DNA of 64,000 nt from UBA9926 sp038131595. Its GTDB lineage: Bacteria; Pseudomonadota; Gammaproteobacteria; Pseudomonadales; Azotimanducaceae. The stretch covers positions 62,001 through 126,000 of the forward strand of contig JAYPPR010000006.1 of NCBI GenBank assembly GCA_038131595.1, given 5' to 3'. The notes under the pieces were generated by a model that saw only the letters and a program-made list of their open reading frames with translations, was not told where the DNA came from and made no database searches. Positions 52,288 through 60,575 of the stretch are shown here, in pieces. Position 1 is the stretch's first letter. Every line of letters starts with the position of its first letter. The position numbers were made by a program, and so were the translations under genes.

Positions 52288-53267
52288 GCGGCTCGCTCCA
52301 GCCGCAGTAGCTTTTCGGCATTAGGGGTCAGACTGGCGGCAAAAGCGTCGGCGTTGGAGGGCGTATCCCAGCCGCCAAAATTCGTGCCATACACCAGGCG
52401 ATCAGCATCGATGACCTCGGTGAGTCGCTGATGAGCCGCATCACCGTCGACGTGCGCATCGAACCACAACTTGTTGAGGAGGGTCTGGAATCCATGCTCT
52501 TTAATAGAGTCTGGAACCCAAGCGCCGAATTGGGTCATTCCAATGAAACGATCCAGAAAATAGGCCACACCGCCACCCCCATGGGAGATGCAAACATCAA
52601 GGTCTGGGTGCCGGTCTAGGACGCCTCCAAAGATCAAGGAGGCAATGGTCATCAGCTCCTCATAGGGGTAACCCAATAGAATAGAGAGATTGAAGCGATT
52701 AAGCCTTTCGTCGAGCGGTCCCGCATCTCCCCCTGAGGAGGCAGGATGCATAAAGAGCGGAATGTTGAGGGCTGTGAGCGCGCTGTAAAACTCATCCAAT
52801 GATGGGTCATCTAGCATCACCGGATAGTCCGTTCCTGTATATGCCGCGATGAGCCCGAGCTGGCTAGTTGCCCGCTCTAGCTCCTTGATCGCAAGGTCTG
52901 GTGATTGCATAGGAAGGCACGCCGCACCAAAAAATCGGCCAGGGTTGGCGGCAACGATCTCGGCCATCGCGTCATTATGGATCTTGCAGAAATGGTCTGC
53001 TGTCTCAGCGGGGATATGGTGAAACATCGTGAGCGGGTTAGGCGATAGCATTTGCTGGTCAATGCCCATTTGCTCCATTCGTTCCAAACGCTGGTCTATC
53101 TCCATGAATACGGTGCCACGATATTCCATGGGCTTCATTTGGTATTGCCCGATCCTAAAAAAGGGTACGCCCTCATTGTCCTTTGCGAGTTCGGGACCGA
53201 ATTTTCCGGCCTGACCAAACCCAGCTTCGAGTACGACGTGGGCGTGCAGATCGATAATCTTGCTCAT
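52284..53267 (-). CDS. ACMSD-family amidohydrolase (metal-dependent decarboxylase/hydrolase)
   Basis: A 327-residue member of the amidohydrolase_2/ACMSD family: IIDLHAHVV at the start (His-x-His), ACLPMQSPDLAIKELERA, MHPASSGGDAG and VCISHGGGGVAYFLDRF, and LVYGTNFGGWDTP near the end where the family has its metal-binding Asp in GTDYP/GSNWP-type motifs; here it reads GTNFGG, with Asn in place of Asp. Relatives decarboxylate aminocarboxymuconate semialdehyde, gamma-resorcylate or similar acids. With the ABM monooxygenase upstream and the other amidohydrolase it looks like an aromatic or heterocycle catabolic set. Confidence 0.88.
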   Translation of the reverse strand: MSKIIDLHAHVVLEAGFGQAGKFGPELAKDNEGVPFFRIGQYQMKPMEYRGTVFMEIDQRLERMEQMGIDQQMLSPNPLTMFHHIPAETADHFCKIHNDAMAEIVAANPGRFFGAACLPMQSPDLAIKELERATSQLGLIAAYTGTDYPVMLDDPSLDEFYSALTALNIPLFMHPASSGGDAGPLDERLNRFNLSILLGYPYEELMTIASLIFGGVLDRHPDLDVCISHGGGGVAYFLDRFIGMTQFGAWVPDSIKEHGFQTLLNKLWFDAHVDGDAAHQRLTEVIDADRLVYGTNFGGWDTPSNADAFAASLTPNAEKLLRLERAA

Positions 53268-53270
53268 GAC

Positions 53271-53621
53271 TTAGATATCCGCAAAGTACTGGGTTTTTTT
53301 CTCGCCATTGGGTCCATAGACGGGCTCGCTAGCCGCGACGAGATGCGCCTGATTGATGCTCTCGACGATACCTGCGCCATGAAGCACCTCAACCATTTTG
53401 TGGTAATTCGGATGCTGAAAATGGGCTGCGAGCGAGTCACTGTCTTCCCACAGTTCATAGACTTGGATGCGAGTGGGAACGGAGGGGTCGGGCGCAAAAC
53501 AATAATCTAAGCACCCAGCTTCTTCTTCCCGGGTTGCCAGTTGAACATCGGCTGTAGCGGCTACAGCGGCATCTCGAGCCTCTTTTGTTTCAAAACGTAG
53601 GGCGGCGACAACGATGATCAT
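53271..53621 (-). CDS. ABM-domain (antibiotic biosynthesis monooxygenase-like) protein
   Basis: A 116-residue protein with one ABM domain: IIVVAALRFETKEARDAAV, EEEAGCLDYCFAPD, VYELWEDSDSLAAHFQHPN. Such small dimeric proteins are monooxygenases or dehydratases without cofactor, for example on quinones or aldehydes. It is the first gene of the operon with the two amidohydrolases (gap of 3 bases). The operon promoter is probably within 53622-53953. Confidence 0.88.
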   Translation of the reverse strand: MIIVVAALRFETKEARDAAVAATADVQLATREEEAGCLDYCFAPDPSVPTRIQVYELWEDSDSLAAHFQHPNYHKMVEVLHGAGIVESINQAHLVAASEPVYGPNGEKKTQYFADI

Positions 53622-53953
53622 AGGGTTCTCCTCAACTATCGACGTTTCATCGTAAACCAGAACGGGAAGTGAGGTAAGAGTTTGATTAGCGATCCCAAGC
53701 CTGTCGCAATCGAATCTTAATTAGGGCGAACTAGAACCTGAGATAGCGCGAAATAGAACCCCAGATAGAGCAATGGATGACTGAATGACGCGTGCTCAAA
53801 TCCTCCGCTTCGGGACTAATTGACCATCTGGCCCGCGGATTTGAACCCATAGGCAGGAAGCTGCCGGTAACTCGCACGGAACAATGAGTTGTCTCGATAA
53901 CGCCCGGTGAAAGGAGGACCACTGGGACCGCAGATGGTTAGGTAAGGGATAGC
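53622..53953. other. Spacer with an inverted-repeat-bounded structured element
   Basis: No gene supported. Positions 53823-53830 (ACCATCTG) and 53931-53938 (CAGATGGT) are perfectly complementary, enclosing smaller hairpins; see the entry at 53823-53938. A shorter near repeat (AGAACCTGAGATAG / AGAACCCCAGATAG) lies at about 53731 and 53751. Confidence 0.5.
53823..53938 (-). ncRNA. Candidate structured RNA, 116 bases, unrecognised
   Basis: The 8-bp terminal pairing ACCATCTG/CAGATGGT encloses GGCAG-CTTC-CTGCC (53864-53851 area on the minus strand), AACTC/GAGTT with a 12-base loop, and a CCC..GGT/ACC..GGG interrupted stem. That is a multibranch layout with three arms. It resembles neither a standard tRNA (the TTCAAAT-containing loop has only two good pairs) nor any riboswitch I know. 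On the minus strand it would be the leader of the ABM-amidohydrolase operon or a separate small RNA. Chance pairing is not excluded. Confidence 0.3.
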
Positions 53954-54730
53954 CTACAAACCGCCCTCGGGCCCATAGGCAGTCTGCAGCCGTCTCATCC
54001 CCTTTAACCAGCGGTCGTAGTCGCCTGCTTTGCGCTGGATATAAGTGCGTACTTCTTCGTGAGGAAGCACCAAGAAAGATTCTTCCGCGAGTGTTGTAAC
54101 CACCGTATCGCAGAGAGCCTCCGGTTCCATCAAGCCATCCACTGACGCGACGCCATCTTCATTCCCCGCGATCATTGCCGTTCGCACCGCTTGCGGGCAA
54201 AGGACAGAAACCTTGATTCCTCGGTCACCATAGGTGATCGATAACCACTCGGCGAAGGAAACCGCTGCATGCTTGGTTACCGCATAGGGTGCAGAGCCAA
54301 TCTGTGAGAGTAACCCTGCGGCGGAGGCCGTATTCAAGATGTAGCCGTCGCCTCGCTCGAGCATGGCGGGAAGCGCCGCACGTGAGGCCCAAACATGCGC
54401 CATGACATTGATCTCCCAAATGCGCTGCCAATCGGCGGTATCGACCTCAGGGCCGCCTCGAACAGAGATGCCCGCGTTGTTGCATAAAAGATCAATGTGC
54501 CCTAGCGCTGCCTCTGCGCGTTTGATGGTCCCGAGCACGTCATGCTCTAGTCCTACATTACAAACGCAATAATCAGCGCCGAGCGGTTCTGCCACTTCTT
54601 TCAGTGGTGCTTCGTTTAGGTCAACCAAAAATAACTTGGCGGCCCCCTCGGCGTGAAAACGTTGCGCCATAGCGCGGCCAATGCCGCTAGCAGCGCCGGT
54701 GATAACGATGTGTTTACCCGCGATGTCCAT
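53954..54730 (-). CDS. SDR-family oxidoreductase
   Basis: A 258-residue classical short-chain dehydrogenase: VITGAASGIGRAMA (cofactor site), LVDLNEAP with the acidic residue that favours NAD, LCNNAGISVRGG, the catalytic Ser in LNTASAAGLL and YAVTKHAAV with Tyr and Lys (about residue 155). It lies 26 bases after the transaminase gene on the same strand. The pairing of SDR with an omega-transaminase suggests conversion of an alcohol or aldehyde product, but the substrate is unknown. Confidence 0.9.
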   Translation of the reverse strand: MDIAGKHIVITGAASGIGRAMAQRFHAEGAAKLFLVDLNEAPLKEVAEPLGADYCVCNVGLEHDVLGTIKRAEAALGHIDLLCNNAGISVRGGPEVDTADWQRIWEINVMAHVWASRAALPAMLERGDGYILNTASAAGLLSQIGSAPYAVTKHAAVSFAEWLSITYGDRGIKVSVLCPQAVRTAMIAGNEDGVASVDGLMEPEALCDTVVTTLAEESFLVLPHEEVRTYIQRKAGDYDRWLKGMRRLQTAYGPEGGL

Positions 54731-54756
54731 AGTGTTTCCTCAGAGCAATGTAAGCG

Positions 54757-56109
54757 TTATGCCGTCGCCTCAATGGCGTCGTGGATGATGGTAAAGATGT
54801 CAGTGATTTCTGCCTCCGAGATGATGAGAGGCGGCGAGAGGACTAAGCTGTCGCCAATCGCGCGCACCCAGGCACCATTGTCATAACAGTGCTTCGCAGC
54901 TTCAGCTCCCCTTGCGCCGGGTTCACCGGGCCTCGGCGCCATCTCGATTGCACCGATGAGCGCGAAGCAACGCACGTCGATGACATGTTTGACGCCTTTT
55001 AGGCTCATGGCGCTGCTCTCCCAATGGGGGTAGAGCGCTTTCGGCCGCTCAAACAAGCGTTCTTGCTCATAGATGTCGAGTGTTGCCATGCCTGCCGCGC
55101 AGGCTAAGGGATGCCCGGAATAGGTATACCCGTGATTCAATTCCACACCTGGCTGTGAGCTGGACATAAACGTGTCATAGATGGCGTCTGAGACGAACAC
55201 TGCGCCCATGGGCACGGTGGCATTGGTGATCCCTTTGGCTGTCGTCATGATGTCCGGGGTCACACCAAATCGCTCCGCGGCGGTGCACTCACCAATGCGA
55301 CCAAAGCCTGTGATCACCTCATCAAATATCAACAATATTCCATACTCATCACAGATCTCCCGCAATCTTTGGAGATAGCCGACCGGGGGCAAATGAACAC
55401 CGCCGGCACCGCCAATGGGCTCAACGATCACTGCTGCGATGGAGTCTGCTCCATGAAGGTTGACGAGCCGTTCAAGGTCATTGGCGAGCTCCGCCCCCTC
55501 CAGCGGGAGTCCGCACGAAAATCGATTGCCTTCGAGGCCGTGGGTGCCTCTGATGTGAGCAGTGCCGGGCAACAGCAGTCCAAACGCTTGCCGATTTTTG
55601 ACCAAGCCAGCGACGCTAAGACCACCAAAGCCCATGCCGTGATAAGCAAACTCTCGCCCGATGAGTCGTTGCCGCGTGCCTTCTCCACGAACACGCTGAT
55701 ACGCCAGCGCTATTTTCAATGCAGTGTCCACCGATTCGGAGCCTGAATTGGTGAAGAACACGTGATTCAGCGGGTCCGGGACATGTTTGGTCAGACGCTC
55801 GGCATAGTCGAATACGAGTGGATGCCCACTATTAAAGTTGTGAGCAAAGTCTAGCTGTTCGAGTTGAGTGGCAATGGCTTCATTAATGTGTGTTCGATAG
55901 TGTCCCGCGTTCACGCACCAAAGTCCGGCACTGCAATCCAAGGTCTCGTGCCCTCGACTATCCGTGTAAACCATTCCCCGGGCGGACACGATCATTCTCG
56001 GGTCCTGCTTGTACTGACGCTGGGGGGTGAACGGCATGAAGAAAGCGTTCATATCCTGGGGTAGGGCGTTATGGTCAATGGGAGGCCTGGGTGGGGCAAT
56101 GGTCGACAT
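54757..56109 (-). CDS. Class III aminotransferase, beta-alanine/omega-amino-acid:pyruvate type
   Basis: A 450-residue PLP enzyme very like omega-amino acid-pyruvate aminotransferases: MNAFFMPFTPQRQYKQDPRM, LDCSAGLWCVNAGHYR, FFTNSGSESVDTALKIAL, YHGMGFGGLSVAG, LIFDEVITGFGRIG and the PLP lysine in TTAKGITNATVPMG (about residue 283), then NHGYTYSGHPLACAAG. Beta-alanine, propanediamine products or other terminal amines are typical donors. The ATG at 56109 has AGGAG six bases upstream; a GTG two codons earlier is possible. First gene of a pair with the SDR. Confidence 0.93.
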   Translation of the reverse strand: MSTIAPPRPPIDHNALPQDMNAFFMPFTPQRQYKQDPRMIVSARGMVYTDSRGHETLDCSAGLWCVNAGHYRTHINEAIATQLEQLDFAHNFNSGHPLVFDYAERLTKHVPDPLNHVFFTNSGSESVDTALKIALAYQRVRGEGTRQRLIGREFAYHGMGFGGLSVAGLVKNRQAFGLLLPGTAHIRGTHGLEGNRFSCGLPLEGAELANDLERLVNLHGADSIAAVIVEPIGGAGGVHLPPVGYLQRLREICDEYGILLIFDEVITGFGRIGECTAAERFGVTPDIMTTAKGITNATVPMGAVFVSDAIYDTFMSSSQPGVELNHGYTYSGHPLACAAGMATLDIYEQERLFERPKALYPHWESSAMSLKGVKHVIDVRCFALIGAIEMAPRPGEPGARGAEAAKHCYDNGAWVRAIGDSLVLSPPLIISEAEITDIFTIIHDAIEATA

Positions 56110-56131
56110 AGTCACTCCTGATTGTCTCTCG

Positions 56132-56800
56132 CTAGCTCAGTCGTTCGATGAGCGCCAAGGGGTCATGGAGCAGTATGTCACAGCCCGTTTCCAAAAGGAC
56201 ATCAACGGTTCTAAACCCCCAAGATACGGCTACGCCAAGCATGCCAGCCGCTGCGGCCGTTTGAAGATCGACCTCGGTATCACCCAGCATCGCAATCTCA
56301 CCTGCAGGAAGACCGAGTTCATCGATAATTCGATTGGCGCTGGTAGGATCCGGTTTGAGCGCAACGCCCTCCCGGCGGCCATGTACTGTTTGGAAGTGAT
56401 GGTCGGGGAAGCAGTGGGCTAGGCACGCCAGTGCTGCAGGCTCATCCTTGTTGGTCAACACGGCGGAAGGAATGGCGTTTTTAGCCAAATAATCCAGTAG
56501 CTCTGGAATCCCATCGTAAACGGCAACTTCGTCTTTCCAGATCGCCTCGTGGATCTCTCTTTGACGAGCGACCAGTCGATCAATGGTGTCGTCTGCTCGA
56601 GCAGCTTCGGGTAGGGCGCGACTCGCGGCAACCCGCGCGCCACTGCCGATGAACGTCGCGAAACGGTCTAGGGGATGCTGCTCCCATCCTTGTTCTTCCA
56701 GAGCCAGATTAAAGGCGTTGCCAATGGCGGACAGGGTGTTAATCAGCGTTCCGTCCAGATCAAAGATGACCCCGTTGATGGGGGATGGAGAGTGTGTCAT
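56132..56800 (-). CDS. HAD-family phosphoglycolate phosphatase-like hydrolase
   Basis: About 222 residues with all HAD motifs: FDLDGTLINTLS (motif I nucleophile Asp), SAVLTNKDEPA (motif II Thr), LKPDPTSANR (motif III Lys) and AMLGDTEVDLQTA (motif IV). The cap resembles Gph phosphoglycolate phosphatases, but related enzymes act on other small phosphates. It ends 22 bases before the transaminase start on the same strand. I favour the ATG at 56800 (AAGG eight bases upstream); the longer start is 56818. Confidence 0.87.
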   Translation of the reverse strand: MTHSPSPINGVIFDLDGTLINTLSAIGNAFNLALEEQGWEQHPLDRFATFIGSGARVAASRALPEAARADDTIDRLVARQREIHEAIWKDEVAVYDGIPELLDYLAKNAIPSAVLTNKDEPAALACLAHCFPDHHFQTVHGRREGVALKPDPTSANRIIDELGLPAGEIAMLGDTEVDLQTAAAAGMLGVAVSWGFRTVDVLLETGCDILLHDPLALIERLS

Positions 56801-56920
56801 TCCGTTTGCCTTCACCATTGCTGCTGGTGGAGGGAAGTATATGAAAGTCGTGCCGCATAGCTAAAGTGACGTGGCTGGACTTTCAACCCAGCGGCTCGGC
56901 GAGAAGGTAGACGAGCGTTA

Positions 56921-57790
56921 TCATTCAAGACAAGCCAGCCACCAGGGCGTCAAGCAATCAACGATTTGTCTCGCTCCGGTCAACGCTTGCCCCTCAAATG
57001 GGAAATGAAAATTTCCGGGCGGGGTGGTCGTTGTGTTGGCATAGGGCCCTGATAGGCTCCGCACAAGCTTATCCATTCTAAAAGTATGGCCTATCGCCCG
57101 CTCCGCTAATGTGAGGGCGTCAATGCTTGGTAATCGAGTCACCGTACCAATGAGCGCGGTCAACTCGATATTGAGATGAGCGATGGATTCTTCAATATCG
57201 GGTTCAACAAATTGTTGTGCCGCCAGCGCTTCGGCATCCTCGAGCCGCGCCTTCGTGTCCAGTAGTAGTTGGAAAATGAGCGGTACGTCGACTATCGAGC
57301 GAAGGACGTCCTCGGTTGGTTCGTCAAACCAAAGGGCGCTTTGCTGCCACTCTCTGTCGATGGTCCATTCAAGAGACACGGCAGCCTCGGTGCTAGCGCT
57401 CGGCAGCACGATCAATCCCTCGCTAAGCGTTGGCGCTTTGACCGATTTCGCAGCCGGTTGGCGCTCAATCCTCCAGTCGAGAGCGGCCAAATCTTGAAGA
57501 TTTATCTTCAATTTGATGCTGGTTGAGCTTCGATTGAGGAGAGGGATCACTAAGTTACAAAAAACGGTTGGATCTGCCGGCGTACGATAGCGATGAGTTA
57601 ACTGAACCCACTTGAGACGAAGCTGCTCACTCCAGCAACGTCCTCCAAGTTTTTGGGACAAGTTGGGAAACCGCCACCCGTTCGCATCCAAGGCCTCGAA
57701 CCAGGAGGCGATTGCAACAGCATTCTGCTGAGTGTCAAGCCAGTGCCTAGCAATGAACGTTCGCATCTCCTCCTCGGAAGGCCCACTCAT
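56921..57790 (-). CDS. Uncharacterised protein, last gene of a VWA/J-domain operon
   Basis: A 289-residue soluble protein with no membrane span or signal and no recognised family. It is Trp-rich at the N-terminus (ARHWLDTQQNA, IASWFEALDANGWRFPN) with mixed alpha/beta character, and ends PWWLACLE. The start ATG (57790) overlaps the J-domain gene stop by one base (TGATG), so it is translationally coupled and probably works with that protein and the VWA protein. Confidence 0.6.
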   Translation of the reverse strand: MSGPSEEEMRTFIARHWLDTQQNAVAIASWFEALDANGWRFPNLSQKLGGRCWSEQLRLKWVQLTHRYRTPADPTVFCNLVIPLLNRSSTSIKLKINLQDLAALDWRIERQPAAKSVKAPTLSEGLIVLPSASTEAAVSLEWTIDREWQQSALWFDEPTEDVLRSIVDVPLIFQLLLDTKARLEDAEALAAQQFVEPDIEESIAHLNIELTALIGTVTRLPSIDALTLAERAIGHTFRMDKLVRSLSGPYANTTTTPPGNFHFPFEGQALTGARQIVDCLTPWWLACLE

Positions 57791-58554
57791 CAAGATGAAG
57801 AACCCTCTTGTCTGCGAATGGTCTCTATCAGCACTGCCTTAGCACTATTCAGAGCGGCGGCACGTTCATGAGAGCCGCCGTGATCGGGATGATGCTTTTG
57901 TATGAGCCGGCGGTGCGCTGTGATTACCTCCGATTCCGTGCATGGCCAAATGAGTTCAAGACAATTAAGTGCTGCCTGGAACTCATCCGTGGCCTCGTTA
58001 TCCGTGTGCGCCTCCCTTTGTTCGTCCCAGTCTGGATACTCTCTGGACAAAAAAGCATCAAGGAGTTGCAAGGACTCATCGTCGACTGCCAGTTCCCCTC
58101 GCAGTTGAAGTAGATCTTCGAGTCTTAAGGCAGACAATCTCGCGCCCTTGAAGGAACCTTTTAAAACCTGCCCATCAATACTGCCGGCATCGTGATCGAG
58201 CTTCATTGACAAAAATTCGCTCATGACTTCGCTGGTTGCGCCGTCTCTGGGTCCCCTATGAACGCTTTGGGCATTGCGCATGGCTCCGAATGCCCGCAAT
58301 AGATTCATGGCTTGAAGGCCTCGCATGATCCAAGGCAGAAGACGGGCGCCCATGGTCAATGCCACGCCAAGCGCTGCGGCAATAGGATGCAGGCGCCCCG
58401 ATATCGCGAGCGCAACTAAAATAAGTGCGCCCAGCGCGAGGCCGTAGATGGCAAAAAATTGTTTAACCGAGAGCTGGTACTTCCCTAGCACGCGACGCAG
58501 GAGCCAATAAGTTAGCGCCGCGAGGCCAATGCCAAGAACCAGTCGGACAATCAT
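57790..58554 (-). CDS. Membrane-anchored J-domain protein
   Basis: A 254-residue protein. Membrane helices are clear at LVLGIGLAALTYWLLRRVLG (about 4-24), QFFAIYGLALGALILVALAIS (about 33-53) and IAAALGVALTMGARLLPW (about 58-75). The C-terminal J-domain has the catalytic HPD in LIQKHHPDHGGSHERAAALN (about residue 223). It would recruit DnaK to the membrane. A central acidic region (about 170-200) links the two parts. It is the middle gene of VWA-J-domain-unknown on the minus strand, 3 bases after the VWA gene. Related small J-proteins (DjlA-like) have a different layout. Confidence 0.8.
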   Translation of the reverse strand: MIVRLVLGIGLAALTYWLLRRVLGKYQLSVKQFFAIYGLALGALILVALAISGRLHPIAAALGVALTMGARLLPWIMRGLQAMNLLRAFGAMRNAQSVHRGPRDGATSEVMSEFLSMKLDHDAGSIDGQVLKGSFKGARLSALRLEDLLQLRGELAVDDESLQLLDAFLSREYPDWDEQREAHTDNEATDEFQAALNCLELIWPCTESEVITAHRRLIQKHHPDHGGSHERAAALNSAKAVLIETIRRQEGSSS

Positions 58555-58557
58555 CGA

Positions 58558-59250
58558 TTAGAGCTGCTCAAGCAGGGCTGCCGCGCTCGGGTTTTGCCGG
58601 ATTAGCTTTGCCAGTCCACCTTTGCCCTGCGTCGCGTAGGTTGCGATACCTCTAAAGGCATCTCTTAATTCGTGAATGTGCTGTAAATCGAAGGCGGCGT
58701 AGGCGCCATTCGATAGTTTGGCCATACTCTCAAAGCATCGCCGCACGCCAGGGTCGCTGCCTTCTTGAAATAGGAATAGCGGTAACTGCCTGAGTCCACA
58801 CTCTCCGGCTAAATGGCAAAGGTCGTCAACGGACTCTTCGATGGCATCGCCAATAAAGATCAATCCTTTGAGAGGAGTTTTCTTGTGGACTGAGAGGCCG
58901 TGTTGGAGTAACCGTTTGATTTGAGTGTGGCCGCCTACACAACGCACCGCTTGCATGAGTCGATGGAGTTCTTGGCTTGTTTGGCAAAAAGCGCTGTGCT
59001 TGAGCTCTCGAAAGCCGCGATAAAAGCAGAGTTGGATGGAGAGCTGTTCGTCGGGCGCCAGCACTTCAAAGAGTTGGCTCTGTAAATAGCAGGCTTGATC
59101 CCAGGTGGGCTCCCGGGAGGCAGTGGCGTCAAGACTAAGAATCAATCGATGATTACTCGCCTCTCGCTTCGCAGGCATCCGATCGACTTTCGCTAAAAAG
59201 TCCGCCACGGAGTGATTGCGCTTAGATGGAGGAAGAGACTGGTTGCTCAT
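58558..59250 (-). CDS. von Willebrand factor A-like domain protein
   Basis: A 230-residue VWA-fold protein: LILSLDATASREPTWDQA gives a MIDAS-like D-x-T-x-S site, YRGFRELKHSAFCQT and GLIFIGDAIEESVDDL supply the later metal-binding positions. No signal or membrane span, so it is cytoplasmic. It starts the minus-strand operon with the membrane J-domain protein and an unknown protein. VWA proteins often couple with AAA ATPases as assembly factors; here the chaperone partner is a J-protein instead. Confidence 0.8.
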   Translation of the reverse strand: MSNQSLPPSKRNHSVADFLAKVDRMPAKREASNHRLILSLDATASREPTWDQACYLQSQLFEVLAPDEQLSIQLCFYRGFRELKHSAFCQTSQELHRLMQAVRCVGGHTQIKRLLQHGLSVHKKTPLKGLIFIGDAIEESVDDLCHLAGECGLRQLPLFLFQEGSDPGVRRCFESMAKLSNGAYAAFDLQHIHELRDAFRGIATYATQGKGGLAKLIRQNPSAAALLEQL

Positions 59251-59303
59251 AATAGAACTAGCATATAGCCTTTTTTGTCATCGGGACACGACGAACAACA
59301 GTG

Positions 59304-60194
59304 ATGAGTGAGGTGACACCCCTAAATTTACGTATTGCTATCTCGAGCAGCGCACTCTTTGATTTATCTGCAGCAGATCAGGTATTCAGGGAGGAGGGCT
59401 TGGCAGCGTATGGCGAGTATCAGAGAGCACGGGAGAAAGAAACGCTATCACCAGGGCCTGCTTTCCCCTTGGCAAGGAAGTTGCTCAATTTAAATGCCCA
59501 GGAGGGCATCGGCGTAGAGGTAGTGCTTTTGTCTCGCAATTCTGCGGATACGGGTTTGCGCGTGTTTAATTCAATACAGGCTCATGAGCTTCCGATTATT
59601 CGAGCTGCCTTTACTGGGGGTGGGGCACCCTACCGATACATGCTGCCATTCCAATGTCAGTTATTTTTGTCAACAAATCCTATTGATGTGACAGATGCAC
59701 TGGATCATGGCGTCGCTGCAGCGACCGTGCTCGTCAGCCGAAAGCCGTCGAATCCGGATGGACCGGTTAAATTCGCATTCGATGGTGATGCGGTGCTCTT
59801 TTCCGATGAAGCTGAACAGGTTTATCAAAGAGAGGGCCTAGCCGTATTCGCTGAGACTGAGCGAAAAGCAGCGGATCAGCCCCTGACTCCGGGTCCTTTT
59901 AAACCATTCCTCGATCAGCTGAATGCGATTCAATCCCGGTTTGGGGAAGCTGCCTGCCCAATTCGAACGGCGCTGGTGACAGCGCGGTCTTCTCCGTCTC
60001 ATGAGCGCGTCATCAAAACCTTGAGAAGTTGGGGGGTTCGAGTCGACGAATCGCTCTTTTTGGGGGGCAGAGATAAGACGCAGTTTTTGCGTGCTTATGG
60101 GGCTGATATTTTCTTTGATGATCAGGCAGAACACTGTCATCTGGCCAGCCGTGAAGTGGTGGCCGGGCACGTGAATCACGGCGTGATGAATTAA
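59304..60194 (+). CDS. Cytosolic 5'-nucleotidase 1-like (PF06189-type)
   Basis: A 296-residue protein of the NT5C1-type 5'-nucleotidase family: LRIAISSSALFDLSAADQVF, EEGLAAYGEYQRAREKETL, GPAFPLARKLLNLN, LLSRNSADTGLRVFNSI and GGAPYRYMLPFQCQLFLS, then FDGDAVLFSDEAE with motif I-like Asp, and LGGRDKTQFLRAYGADIFFDDQ near the end. It dephosphorylates AMP or other nucleotide monophosphates. It is divergent from the VWA operon; only about 50 bases separate them. GTG at 59301 or ATG at 59304 could start it. Confidence 0.88.
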   Translation: MSEVTPLNLRIAISSSALFDLSAADQVFREEGLAAYGEYQRAREKETLSPGPAFPLARKLLNLNAQEGIGVEVVLLSRNSADTGLRVFNSIQAHELPIIRAAFTGGGAPYRYMLPFQCQLFLSTNPIDVTDALDHGVAAATVLVSRKPSNPDGPVKFAFDGDAVLFSDEAEQVYQREGLAVFAETERKAADQPLTPGPFKPFLDQLNAIQSRFGEAACPIRTALVTARSSPSHERVIKTLRSWGVRVDESLFLGGRDKTQFLRAYGADIFFDDQAEHCHLASREVVAGHVNHGVMN

Positions 60195-60575
60195 CCGATT
60201 TTCTGCACACCGAGTCTTCGCACTGAAATTTTTTTAGTCCTTTAGGTTCGATCGAGGTAGGGGCATGGCAATCCCGTGCAGATAAAGAGAGGACTACTTC
60301 ATCGTCCCACTGAGGTTTAGAGGCCGCTTGAATGATCGAGGAAATGAAGATCGCTCAGTAGGTCGCGCGGCGCGCCTCAGGTGCTAGTCCGTGGGCGGTA
60401 AATTGCCATTATCGGCGTGATGGGTTGCGTGAACCTCGGGTGTCGAGCCCCTTCTCATCGTGACTGTGATTGAAAACCCGCATCATTATTCCAAATTCGT
60501 CTTAAAAGAAAATATAATCGCCGCTTTGGCTATAACCATGCCGCCCGATGTGAGTCATGGTCTAACGGAGCGCTT
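60195..60575. promoter_or_regulatory. Spacer and cysB promoter region
   Basis: No gene. A perfect TATAAT lies at 60513-60518 with a weak -35 (TTCCAA at 60489-60494, 18-base spacer); it would start the cysB transcript about 50 bases before the ATG. Nothing else recognised. Confidence 0.55.

Noticed and set aside
53823..53945. tRNA-Sec (selC)-like reading of the 116-base structured element, because of an 8-bp end stem and a TTCAAAT loop
   Set aside because: The TTCAAAT segment has only two proper flanking pairs and is not placed correctly for a T arm or anticodon arm, and the length does not fit. It is kept only as an unrecognised structure.
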